Assembly (NCBI GenBank): GCA_038030265.1 | Contig: CM075939.1 | Span: 45,117,253-45,181,252 of the forward strand | Source of the DNA: Corythucha ciliata | Lineage: Eukaryota; Arthropoda; Insecta; Hemiptera; Tingidae | Length of the DNA stretch: 64,000 nucleotides | Direction: 5' to 3' | Shown here: piece after piece, positions 20,711 to 32,040 of the stretch | Position numbering within the stretch: the stretch's first letter is position 1 | Layout of the letters: each line of letters opens with the position of its first letter | Translations under genes and position numbers: made by a program | Notes under the pieces: generated by a model | What the model saw: only the letters and a program-made list of their open reading frames with translations | Database searches by the model: none | Told to the model about the DNA's origin: nothing

Positions 20711-22260
20711 TTGTCACCGCAGCCGATTAGACGGTGATTTGGCTCCATTCGACGATTTTCAGTGCATGAGACTTCGAGAATTGAATGTCGCCGGTGCTCA
20801 GTAAATTGTGTAGCTGATTATTTCATTCTGCCCACGAAATCGCTGCTCTGAGAAGGCTCATGTGTTGTTCTTGGGGCTAATACGCGGCAAAATGCTTGGA
20901 AAAAGCGATACATTTGTGATTAAAAGCATACAAAAGCGATAATTGTCGGTTTCTCGGTGCAACTTTCAGTCCAAAATGCGAAAAATACTGATTCGTGATG
21001 TATGAAAGCAATTTTACTGGGGGAATTGATAAAAAACGCAAATTCGTGGCTAAAAGTAAGAAAAAATATCGACTAACATTGAGAAAAAGGCTAATTCGGG
21101 GCGAAAATGGAGAAAAAAGGCTAAATTGGGGAATAAAACCGCTACAATACTGGTAAAATTAGCCCGCATCTAAAATTATGAAAAACTCTAAATCTCAACA
21201 AAACATTGAGATACATCACTATTTCGCGGGATAAAACGCAAATGCATGGGTAAAATTGAGGAAAAGCTTCATTTCACCGAAAAAACTGAGGAAAAGAGCT
21301 AATTCACGGCTGAAATTAAGAAAAGTCCCTAATTCACGCTATATAAAGCTCTAAATCACGGCTAAAATCGAAAAAAATCGCTAACTGGCAGATTAAATCA
21401 CGAAAATGTGCTAATACAAAGCTCAAATTTTGAAAAACACTGATTCACGCTTGAAATTGAAGAAATTCAAGGACAATTCACGGCTTCTGAAGTCAAGTTT
21501 GCGTCTAAAATAGAGAAGAGAAAAGTCGGTATTCTCGGCTAGAATTATTGTAAAACTAAAAAAGTCGGTAATTTGAGGGGTGAAAACGGGACAGTGCAAC
21601 TAAAATTAAGAAAAACGATAATTCGCGGGTGATATAAAGAAAAAGCGCTGATTCAAAGGACAAATACGGCACTTTGCGGATCTTGAGGAAAAGCGCTATT
21701 TTCACAGATCAAACTGAAAACAATCCTAATTCAAGGCTACAACTAAGAAAACTCTCTAATTCTCGGGATAAAAACACTATACTTCTCATCTTATACTGAG
21801 AAAATACACTAATGCACTTATAAAATTGAGAAAAATCGCTGATGAAAAGCCAAAATTGAGAAAAATTAGTAGTCCACCATTGAAATTGAGGAAAATAGCT
21901 AATTTAGGGTAAAGTATGGGAAAAGCGCTGATTCGCCGCTATTAAAATGAGTAAAATGCTAATTCGCAGCTTCTTAAGTCAATTTTGCGTCTAAAATAGA
22001 GGAAAAACGTAAAATTCTGGCTTAAAAAAGACAAAAATTGCTAATCTGGAATATACACAAATTCACTGCTTAAATAGAGTAAAACACTGGCTGGCGGCTA
22101 ATATTGAAAACATGCCAATTCATCGACTTCTAGTGCCAATTTTGCGACAGTAAAATGGAGAAACGTTGTAGAGAAGTCGCCTCCAATTCGCTAATTTCAT
22201 GGATGAAATTGAGAAGAAGTGCTAATTCGCGGCTATTTATCAATATAAAAAAAGAAGTTG
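20711..22260 (-). repeat. Family A array, minus orientation, colinear with 36.4-37.3 kb
   Basis: From about 21,290 to 22,260 the reverse complement aligns unit by unit with 36,380-37,330, sharing non-repetitive landmarks such as CCGCCAGCCAGTGTTTT and GGCTTCAGAAG-like blocks. The two loci are therefore inverted copies of one roughly 1-kb sequence. The 20,711-20,860 part resembles the right-end region of the element ending at 4690 (GGAGCCAAATC landmark). Confidence 0.75.
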
Positions 22261-22909
22261 AAAAAGGGCCCTAAAACTTACAATGTCATGAAAGTTATGA
22301 ACAGAAATTTTCAATTCCTGCTGTTTATTCCCGCTAAAAAATGGTTTCGCCATACATTTTGCTCCTCACTTGCTATGATGGCTTAAAATCTCGACCATTT
22401 GGCTACGATTTGCAGTTTTGGCTGTTATTTTACCACTGAAACTGGCCTGCGCGGCCGATGTTTTCAGAAAAAAAGGGGGGGGGGGGGTCTAATTACTATA
22501 AAGATCCAGGAGACAACGGTGGCACGAAAATCGCTCTCACCTTCTTCACTATGGAGATTACCCAAAACTATTTTGTAATTGATCTGGTTAGCCAACAAAA
22601 ATGAAGCTTGCCCCCTCTCCTATCAGAAACATATTTTTCGAGCCTTAAATTATTCATAAACTAAACTTCCGAGTCCAAAAATCCAGTTTATTCGCCAACT
22701 TTTACCCGAAACAAAGTTCTGACGCCTCAAATAGCTGAAAACTTGAACTCAGAGTTTGTTTTTCTATTGCATTACACACATTTTAACTCGAGTTTGCAGC
22801 ACTTCGGGTATTTTTCGGGTATAATTATGAGCCATATACTGTCCATAAATCGTTACTTTACCCCTATCGTACAGGCTTTGAGGATATAAATCATAAGTAG
22901 AAACTAAGG
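22261..22909. repeat. Family D-like decayed repeats
   Basis: Blocks related to AGTTTTGGC and ACTGAAACTGGCC alternate with AT-rich DNA. A 12-base G-run is at 22,478-22,489. No gene is seen. Confidence 0.4.
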
Positions 22910-24492
22910 GGCCTGTCAGGGGCATAGGTACAAAGGGGGGTTATAGGGGATAGATCCCCACTCCCCCTAGAGATACAAGTATACCAACAACGGAGGACTA
23001 GTACCAACGCTTCAAACAGCCCCATGACATCTCCAAAAATGAGAGTTTGACGTTGAAGTTAGGTTTAGCAGATTTTCTCGACTTCAAGCTGCCCGAAAAG
23101 GTCCACGGTATCCGCAAAGAGCTAGTGTGGGATGAGTAGTCGATTGAGCCCCCAAAAGCACTATTCTGGTGGCTCCAATTACGAAAATCCGCGCTATCTT
23201 GAAGAACTTCTGAAGGCGCGCATTTAAATGCGAAATTTCTCCACACTTTATCCGAGAAATAGTGACGTTCCGCCATTTTAACAGTGAATTGTCGCTTTTT
23301 CTAAATTTTAGCAGCGTAGTAGCGTTTCCAACTCATGCATTACCTAACGAATGTTCTCAATTTTTGCCAAGAATCGGCGTTTTCCTCAATTTAGGCGGCA
23401 AATTAGCCATTTTATCCATTTTAAGCCGAGAATTAGTACTTTTCCCATTTTGAACTAAAAATTAGCGTTTTTCTTAATTTTAGCTGTGAAATAGTGTTTT
23501 ATGCTACTTTTGCGGTGATTGTTAATAATTAACTATATATTTTCTTTTTTACACACGAATCGGCGATTTTTCGCAATTTCTCTTGTGAATTTGCCATTTT
23601 TGTCCAATTTTTCCCCCGGGGTTGACCCAAAAACAACACTTTTTTGCATTGATTTCCACAATTTATTCTTAGAATAGCATCCATGCACCTTGAATCGGCG
23701 GTTTTTTCTCAATTTTAGTCTGGAAGTTGCATCGTGAGAACACATGAATCAGCGCTTTTTCACAGTTATAGCCATGAATATTAGCGATTTTTTAAAATTT
23801 TTTGAAACGCTTCTACGAGGCTGCTAAAATTAAGAAAAATCACTAATTCGCGGCTATAAAATTGAGATAAATTCTAATTTGCGTCAAAAACTTAATATAA
23901 TGCCAATTCGCGGCTTCTAAAGGCAACTTTTGATGCTGAAATTGAGAAAAAGCGCCAATGGCAATAGGTGAAAAAACCGTTAATTCGCGAGTAAAACTGG
24001 GAAAAATCGCTCATGGATTGCGTATGGTGAACTAAAAAAATTTCTAATTCGTGAAAATCCACCCTACTTAGCGGCTAATATACTGAGAAAAACGCTAATT
24101 TTCAGCTAAAACTGAGAAAAGTAACTTCCCTGCTAAAAAAATTGAAAAAAATCGCTAATTTGCTGCTAAAACTCAGGAAAACGCCAAAACTCATGGAAAA
24201 TTAAGAAACATCGATCATGGTACAAAAACGCTACTTACGTTGTATGCCTCTTTCACTAAAAAAAACAACTCGCAGGTAAAATCATACTTTATCCACTCGT
24301 TGTATAATGTACTGTTGTTCTCGGTCAAAGCTATGATGGGACCCGCAAGATGTCCGGTAGATTCAAGAGTGTGAAGGCTGGGTGGAATGACTACTAAAAT
24401 GTGAAATTACCCCCCTCCCCTTCATTTTACAAAATTTCAATCTGATCCCCCCCCCCCTAGGACAAATTCCTACGTAAGCCACTGGGCCTGAT
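22910..24492 (-). mobile_element. 1.57-kb hAT-like family A element with 8-bp TSD and inverted core
   Basis: The body runs from CAGGGGCATAGGTA at 22,917 to the reverse complement of CAGTGGCTTACGTA at 24,484 (11 of 14 positions match). GGCCTGAT follows at 24,485-24,492 and GGCCTGT precedes at 22,910-22,916, an 8-bp duplication with one base lost. Compared with the element at 52.4 kb, its outer parts (23,040-23,230 and 23,811-24,240) are in minus orientation, whereas the middle (23,231-23,810) is in plus orientation. The core has been flipped in place. No coding sequence is present. Confidence 0.75.
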
Positions 24493-25440
24493 AGATTTAG
24501 ATCCGCCCATAATTTAACAGGCGTGAAAGTTTATATTAGATGCATTGATGCAAGTGGTAATAAAATTACCAGTAATGAAAGGACGGAGTTTGAAGCTTCG
24601 GTAGGGTGATCGCCACTGCCACCGTGTCCCTCTGGATCCACGTCCGCCCCGAGCCTATAGAGTTTCTGACCAGAAACTGGTTATTTCACCCTAGAAACTG
24701 ACTGTACATCACAATAATGTCTGTGAGTTTGTCTCGAACAGTGTCAATTATATGCCACAAGAAGCAATTGTACCCGATTGTCGCGTCAATTCAGGTTCAA
24801 AGTGTGACGGTCAGGTCCAAAAACAAAACGACATTTTTTCCCAAACAGCCTCGACCGTGGATCAATTCCAAATCCATCGTGAAAGGGCTGATGGAATCCT
24901 TTGCGACCTCTGCGAGAAGATTTTAGCCCAACTATTGGTCAGTAAAGACTGCTTATGGCATCGTTCAGTTGTTGAAAAGAATGAATTGTTCATTTTTGCC
25001 CCAAAATGGAGCTGAATTAGCTCTTACCGAGCCGAATTCCCTGTTCCCGCCTGATTGAGGCCGGCTTCGTAGAAGCAGAGCCACATTGTGATTGTAGGGA
25101 ATGCGATAGGTCCGTTTCTGGGATGCGAAACCAACAGTTTCTTCGACCTACCGCGATAATATTCTTTGAGCATGACTGTTGGCTGAGTTATTTGACGTCA
25201 TTTGGATTCTATGTGCCTATGGCACACGAGCGAGGGGGGTGCACGAGTGCTACCGGATTTTCGTGGTTCTTGATCGTGCCTGAATTCTTTATCAACCCCC
25301 TCCGCCTGGGCTGTTCTTAACCATTTCATCGGCCCGACAGTTATTTTAATTGGCGAGTCAGTGGTTTTTTATTTTATTGAGAACTCTTTTAAAATTCTTC
25401 AAATTCAAACACCAACGACGTCTTCGTTTTACTCGCTGTT
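24493..25440. other. Unassigned DNA with one dispersed repeat
   Basis: 24,654-24,770 is the second copy of the ACTGGTTATTT-containing repeat at 15,727. GATCGCCACTG near 24,608-24,618 is another possible element terminus with no partner found. A CRE-type palindrome TGACGTCA lies at 25,193-25,200. No gene is supported. Confidence 0.4.
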
Positions 25441-26483
25441 TTTTTTTGGGTGTGTGTGTGTGTATTTCCTATGCAAAAGCGATCAAGTAGGAATGCTTTG
25501 GTGGGTGGAGGGGGAAGGGAACAACAAACAAGGAGGCAGTAAATCGTGAACGATGATTATGATGAGGAGATGAGCCGTAGCTAAAAAGCACCTGAGTGAC
25601 CCTGGAATTCTGTAAAGCTGTCGGGAGAAGGTGGTGGCCCAAGGGGGTTCCCGCGCCACTCCTCTCCACTAAACCTTTTTTCATGCTAACAAGTCTCGCC
25701 TCTCCTTAAAAACCCCTCACCCGCCCCCACACCGTGTCCCCGAAGTGCGTCTCGTTCGGAGGCTTATTTATTACTCAACCACACATACAAAATCAACATG
25801 GAACAATAAATTAAAAATAAAGAAAAGAATTATAAAAAAAAAAAAAAAATAGGAAACTTGACGTTGATAGTCTGTGGCGGGAGTTGTTCGTGCAGGATCG
25901 TTATTTTCTCCGATATAGGTAGGCGGTTGGTTGTGGAGGGGGGGGGGGTTGCCGTGTTCTTTACTCTTCTTCAGGACCACGGAGCCTGTGTTGTGGGTTC
26001 AACGTTCTTCTTCTTCTTCTTCTTCTTCTTTGGAGTCCTTTTTTCCCTCCTTCCACCACCACCAGCACTTCTTCTCCTTTTTCAAGTCTTCGAGTCCTTC
26101 CCCTCGACCCCTCCAATCATATCCTACCAGTAGCGCGGGACCTCTCCATCATTGAGGCTTGTTAACCCCCTCACCGTGCCCCCTCATCAACCCGACACAT
26201 AACCCACCCCTTGGAGGGGTGGGCGGGCAACAACCAAACGACCAGCTTCTTCAACTCACTCAACGGAGCGCTTGAGTCAGTTACCGCTCTGACTGGGTGT
26301 TGGGCCGAGCCCCACAGGTTCTGTTGTATAGGGTTCAATGTTGAAATCAAATTCAGTACCGGTCGATCTGTCGAATGGTGTGGAACTTGATAAAATCTCA
26401 GCGGGGGGACAGTGAAAAACGCGCGTGTGCTTGCGTGTTTTAAAAAGCGGCATCGAAGGAAAGAAAACGATTTAAAAAAAATA
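25441..26483 (+). promoter_or_regulatory. Upstream region and 5' UTR of the derailed/RYK gene (approximate)
   Basis: Microsatellites (TG near 25,451; TTC at 26,005-26,031) and C/G runs dominate. TCAGTT near 26,277 and TTCAGTAC near 26,352 fit the arthropod initiator consensus, but either could occur by chance. A long in-frame stretch without stop precedes the chosen ATG (an upstream ATG lies at 26,412). The transcription start cannot be set from sequence alone. Confidence 0.3.
26005..26031 (+). repeat. (TTC)9 microsatellite
   Basis: Nine perfect TTC units lie about 450 bp upstream of the derailed/RYK start codon. Confidence 0.9.
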
Positions 26484-26592
26484 ATGGAAACGAGAAGGGT
26501 GCTGCTGCTTCTCGGATTGACTCTGTTTTGGTCCTCCGTAAACGGTCATCTGGACCTTTATCTCAATTTACAAGAAGTGAAACGTCTTTTAG
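26484..26592 (+). CDS. drl: Derailed/RYK-type Wnt receptor, first coding exon
   Basis: The exon encodes a start Met, a Leu-rich hydrophobic stretch (residues about 5-16) typical of a signal peptide, and then HLDLYLNLQEVKRLLG. That is the beginning of a WIF domain and closely resembles the start of mature Derailed. The exon stops inside the Gly codon at 26,592, directly before a strong donor GTGAGT (phase 1 intron). The full protein would be a single-pass receptor with an extracellular Wnt-binding WIF domain and a cytoplasmic atypical kinase domain, used in axon guidance. I chose the ATG at 26,484 because the signal peptide follows at once; an in-frame ATG at 26,412 would add a very basic leader and is less likely. 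The next exon (expected to continue AELYYVRE-like) was not seen in the window. It could instead be a paralogue of the drl/dnt/Ryk family. Confidence 0.78.
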
Positions 26593-29500
26593 GTGAGTAA
26601 AAAACCTCTACAGAAAGTGCGGCTACGTGATTTTATTGTTTACATTCCCGGTGTTAAAAAACAAAAACAACTCCGCCGGCTTACAAAGTTTAAACAAAAA
26701 AACAAGAGGAAGAGAACGCCCCGAGCCGGCAGTGTAAACAAAACAAATTAGCGTCTGTCTTATAGGCTCCCGTACTGAGCAGTTATGGTAATCCGAGTGC
26801 AAACAAACGACCGCGGAAAGTATCGAACGCTAAAAAAAAAAAAAAAAGTCAAAACACCCCCCTCACCCATCCACCTCCTATCGGAGCGCGTGTGTCACGA
26901 AGGATTGATTACTTCCCACCCTCATATTTCATGTTCAAAAATGATTGCGACACTTTCGTTGGTGGTGGGGGGGGGGGGGCTTTATTATGGCATCGATAAG
27001 GGTTCATACCTAGGGAACACGTTTTTGTTCTTTAGATGTAAACAAATCTGGGAAACATGAGAAAAATGACGGATATGACGTCATTAACCGCTATTGTAGG
27101 CGGGAAACTAAGGGCTTACCGCAGTTTATGGATGTAAATCCATAAATTGAAGAGTTACGAATCTGAAAGATCATTAGATGGTTGGAATTAAGGAAGAATA
27201 GTGGAAAATGGTTAAAATTACGTTCGAGTTTGATTGTCTTGATAATCAGAGGCATGAACAGAAAATCTATACTGTGGGAAGGGGTGAATCTGACACTTCA
27301 GAGCTTCTCATGTCCCATCCTTCCTGTGATGCTGACAAATTGCGACCAGGATGTGACTGTTCATAGTCATGATGGTGGTCTTGGGCCACAAATTTCGATT
27401 TTTTGATGAAATTAAGGTGTAAATATAGCCCCAGAAGCTCGAAGACATCACTCACCAAGGACCTTTCTTCATTGTAACTTATAAATATTGAAATTGGCGT
27501 TAAAAGCGCACGTCTTTGGGACTATTGGGAAGTCATGATGTTAATGCGAACCCCAGAGTTCCTGTTTCGAACCATAGTGCTCAATAAATATGCCAGAAAC
27601 GGTGAAATTTCGATTTCATGGCCAAAACACGGAAGATGATGACCCAAAAATTGAGAAATTGGGTTCATTCGCTATGTATACTTTCCTCAGGACGCTGTGT
27701 AAATTCCGTCCGTGCAATGCTTTCCCGAGGCTGAGTCACGCCTTCCTTGAAGTGATCACGTAACTCCCCCTCCTCCCTCCCGGAAAATTAGCAAAATGCG
27801 GTGGGCTGTGCGTTTCGCTGGTCTCTGGGTAGAGAACACGCCGTTTTTAGGCTGCGGTTTGCTTGAATGGGTCAAATGACCTGACTTATAGGTCCCAAGT
27901 CAGCCCAAAGTAACAAAATTGAATATTTTTAGCGATCTTAGCGCTTAATCGCTGTGAATATTCGGTTGATAACGAGATCAAGTACTATTTTTCATACCAA
28001 TGCCTGCCCTGAAAACATTTTAAACATCATAAACTCTGGCAATAACAATAACGCTGCTTATTATGAGACTCAATAAAATGTTTCGTGTTTGTGGGTGCAT
28101 GCAAACGACGTAAGAGGTTGTTAAACTGAGAAAACGCGAGAACACTTAGTTTTAAGCCTCGTGAGAATAGCCGAATTCCAAGTTTTTCGTCGACTATTTA
28201 ACATAAGTCGTACACCTTCAACACTAATTAGGTTTTCACCGTTAATTATCTATTTCCGCGCTGTTGAATCGATAAATTATGAGGTTTTTTCTCTTGTAAC
28301 GTGTCTTTAATTAGTTTTCTTCGTAATTTTTTTATTTTTAATAAGATTATTTACTGATTTACACACTTTTTTATCAGGAATTCTTCCCCGTCCCTCATCA
28401 ATCAGTTTATTTTATGTTTGTTCCTCCACGAATCCTAAGTGCTCTTCAACTTTTATTGAACACTCCGTCGTATTTCATGAGGGGGCTTGTCATTTTTTTG
28501 GCATTCCTCGAGCGGAAATTAATGAAAGTTAAAACGTTCGCTGGTAATGATTGACTGTTGGGATTTGTGAAGACAAAAAAGTTATTTCTGGGGGTTCTGT
28601 GTGGATATGTGTGTGTGTGTTGTGTATAGGGCGAAGCTAGGAGGTTTCCAGCGTTATATTATGCGGTGATTGTTTGATGGGTGTGTTGTTGGTAGCAGTG
28701 CGTGGTGGAGATAGGGTGGGGGGGGGGTTGCCTGGCTTGGTTTCAAGAAAAACAGAACACACACACACAGGAGAAAAAAAATGTCGTATAAAATGTTCTA
28801 TTTCTAGTCTTGGGGCAATATTAACGGAATTCTCGTGCTGCCGGCGTTTTTTTGTTTTTGTTCATCCAAGTCCGTGCACCCGAGCCGGAATATTTTCCAT
28901 TATTTTCGAGTATCGCACCGCGGAATGCCACCACCCCACTGAATTACCGCCCCCGGAGATGCACCCCTTTTTGTTGCTATGGCAATGTATCACTGAGGGT
29001 CGGATGAATGAGAGGGTGTGAAGCTTTTTACAGCCCCGGAAGTCAATCCCCTCAAGGGGGTTGAACCATAACTTCAAAACTCTTTAAATAATCGCTGTTT
29101 ATGGCTCTATTCTAACTTGTGTTAAACTTCCTAAACAAAATCTTGACCGCAGTTTATTACATTTTAAACCCTTTACTGTTAGCCTTAATGGTCAGAGGGA
29201 CTGGTTACTCCCCAACTAACCAACAGGTACACAGTTTGACAAGTACTTGGAAATACTAATGGTGTGTGGGTATTAAGACGGTTTCCCTTCCGCTCAACAT
29301 AATCTTTCCATTCTAGTCCCTGCGCTTACGGAAGTTTAACAGAAACACTTCATTACCTTTACAGCGCAGTCATTTAATTCATTTGAAAGAGTGAGAGTTT
29401 GAGAGGGTGTTCCACTTGACCTTTACAAGTATGGCGTTTAACTCTTTTTACGGGCCTAAGGTTTAATTACCAAGACTATTCCATATTATCATCGTCTTTC

Positions 29501-30960
29501 GCTCTCACACATTATAAATCGCGGAAGAACTGCCCTGTAGCATGTAGCGACTCTTGAGCGAGCCTCGCCTGCTAATTTTTATAAAAATTTAGCTGGTATA
29601 ACTACACCAGCAGGCAAGTTCTCGTTAACGCTTCAACTCTTCTTTTTTTTTATACCTGAAAATGTTGGACAAAAGGCCCCCGCCCCCGGTCAAGAGCGTA
29701 CGTGTGTGTGTGTGCCTCTACAACGTTGTGATAATGGTGGAGGAGAAAGGGCTCGAATGGTGAGGAGGCCATAGCCCTTGTTCCGTTGTTCCTGATTATA
29801 GGATGGAGAGAGATGAAGAAGGGTCCTAATTAAAATATTAAAATGGATGATCCCGCGCGACTTCCAACTTTTTATTCCGATTGCTGCGAACAAATTTCAA
29901 AACGGTGAATCAGAAAAAAAATACCAGTTCGCAGCAAGAACGCGAAGGGAAAAGTCGTCATCGATCATTCGAGGTCATTCCTGTTGTCCTTTTACGTATG
30001 TAAATGATTGCGCTCTCAAAGCGATAAAAGGTGCTGGGATATTAAGCTTCCTGTAAGATCTTTGAAGGCCTCTCCAATTTGATTTTATAAGAGGATTTAG
30101 ATATATGATCTAGTTAAAAGAAAGTAGCATTTCAACTTATAAAAAAAAGGACTGTACAAGATTAATGAACGCGCGCAGCTATAGCAATTATGAACTTTCC
30201 TATACTGCCTAAGTACAGTGGGCAGGTGCTCTCCTCTGTTTTTATTGAATCAATGTACAAACTACTTAACAAAATTCCTCTTTTTTTTCATTTTCAAGAC
30301 CGGTTTGATCCTCCCTCCCAAGGTTTTTATCCCGTACACGCTCTCCTTCACCGTCTATTGATGAGTTTAGTTTTGTTTTTTACGCCTAGTTAACGCCTTG
30401 TCCTACACACTTTCCACGCATCGCTAGTTTTACACATCGTCGTCGGTAAACCTTCCAACTTCAACACATTTCTTCACCCATCCACAGTGGTGGAAGGAAG
30501 GCCTCGGGCTTTACTCGGAAAAGGCACGCATGGAAACATTTTTTTTTTTTTTTTTTTTTTTTTTAGTATTTTTGATGCACGGGAAGGAAAAATGAGCCTC
30601 AGTCATAACACGTATGTCCACGGGACGTTAATTTTTGAGCTTGTAAGGGGAAAAAACGAGACAAAACAACGTGGAACAACAACAAAACTCTCAAAACCGA
30701 GCGTCTTATTTTTATGAGTGCACACCGCGGTAGCACATCGAAGATCGGCGTCGTGGAGCGGTCTCTTCTCTGCAACGCTCATGTCCCCCACTTCTCTCTT
30801 AAATAGATAACTCTGGCAATTTTATAGCCTCGGAAACTTGTTTTTTTCTAACGAGGCCAAAAACTCAGTTAATTTGAGGGGAAAGACGGGCAAATCCCTA
30901 AGCAATGGCAGGCTGTGTGTGGCGTAAACGTCGTAAGAGCCTAGATCGGGTAGTAAAAGA
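26593..30960 (+). other. Start of presumed drl intron 1; unique DNA
   Basis: GTGAGT at 26,593 opens the intron. The stretch is mostly non-repetitive and AT-rich with homopolymer runs (a T26 run at 30,539-30,564), TG microsatellites (about 28,607 and 29,700) and a TGACGTCA palindrome at 27,076-27,083. TAATTA-like homeodomain-type sites are common, for example near 28,230 and 28,310. Such low-repeat intronic DNA can hold enhancers, but none can be named. No further exon was recognised. Confidence 0.45.
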
Positions 30961-31620
30961 ATCAAAACTTTGCTGATTTGCCGTTTCTGAATATGTTTCA
31001 CGGCTCAAATTAAGAAAAAGAGGACAATACGGATCCCTGGTGCCAAATTTGCGGCTAAAATAGACAAAAGTCACTTTTCACGACTGAAATTGAGAAAAGT
31101 GCAGTTCTGAGGACGCGGCTAATTCGCGGTTTTTGTGCGCAACTATTAGTGGTCTCCATGAGCCTACTAAAATGCTCCCGAAATTTGTTGAGCTGCCAAT
31201 TACTGTATCAAAAACTTCCAATTTCGCAAGTATTTGCTTCCAGAGGTTGCAAAGTCGCGGCTATTCGTCAGGCTTTGAGCGATGTCGGGGCCAACTTTCC
31301 CTGTCGGGCCTCAAATCTTGCAACGTCTCGGAGAAGGTCGATCCGAAACTTACAATTTCGCGGGTATTTAGCCCCCGGACTAGCTAGCAGTTCTGCAGGC
31401 ATTTTACCCGTAAAATCTGGTCCGAAATCAAAAATTACTGTTTTCCTCCCCTGGAAATAGCAACCTTGCAGCTCTGCAGCTGTTCTTTCCAGAAAACAAG
31501 ACTTTCTGCGGCTATTTCACCCGTAACTATAGCATTTCACGGAAATTATTTTAGCTTCTAAAGCATTTTTGTGGCTATTATCCATGCGTAACTGTGGCTA
31601 TTTCCACCTTCAAACTTATA
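30961..31620 (-). repeat. Family A (minus) grading into family D-like repeats
   Basis: Up to about 31,130 the units read GGCTAAAATAGACAAAAG and similar, which is family A in minus orientation. Beyond that, blocks such as TTCCAATTTCGCAAGTATTT recur with poor periodicity. Open frames at 31,133-31,460 arise within this repeat and are not supported as genes. Confidence 0.5.
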
Positions 31621-32040
31621 GTTCAGCTGACATGATGTTCAGACAACAAAATTATATAGGGAGGGGGGGTGTTTAGGAGGTTGTGAATAAACTGACGGCT
31701 TCTTTAAGAAAAACCTCGTAAGTTTCACGATCACGACCGCCGTTTTGTGGCAAAAATATGACAGTTTCTGGTGAAAAATAGTCATTTTTGTCGAAGAAAG
31801 TCTGTTTCCATGGGCAAAATTTCATGATTTTGTTCTTTTCAAGGGCAAAATTTCATGATTTTGTTCTTTTCAAGGGCAAAATGTTCATTTTGAGGCAATT
31901 TTAAGGGGTGAATGGAAGGTTTCCAAGTGTTGCTATGTTTCAAGGATTGTCATGAACCAGGGCGGCTTAAAGAAGGGTGGGCAACTGGCCAGCGGCCTAT
32001 CCTTATCCCGTCCTGGCTACGCCCTTGGTGAAATTGTTGG
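31621..32040. repeat. Tandem 31-bp repeat and a possible element terminus
   Basis: A 31-bp unit starting GGGCAAAATTTCATGATTTT occurs at 31,812-31,842 and 31,843-31,873 and begins a third time. The two complete copies are identical. Near 32,011-32,027 TCCTGGCTACGCCCTTG has the form of a hAT-type right terminus, but no matching 8-bp duplication was found. Confidence 0.6.

Noticed and set aside
20840..22260. CRISPR-like array (about 30-bp repeated motif at regular spacing)
   Set aside because: Units are diverged along their whole length and abut each other, there are no constant repeats with unique spacers, there are no cas genes, and the DNA is eukaryotic.
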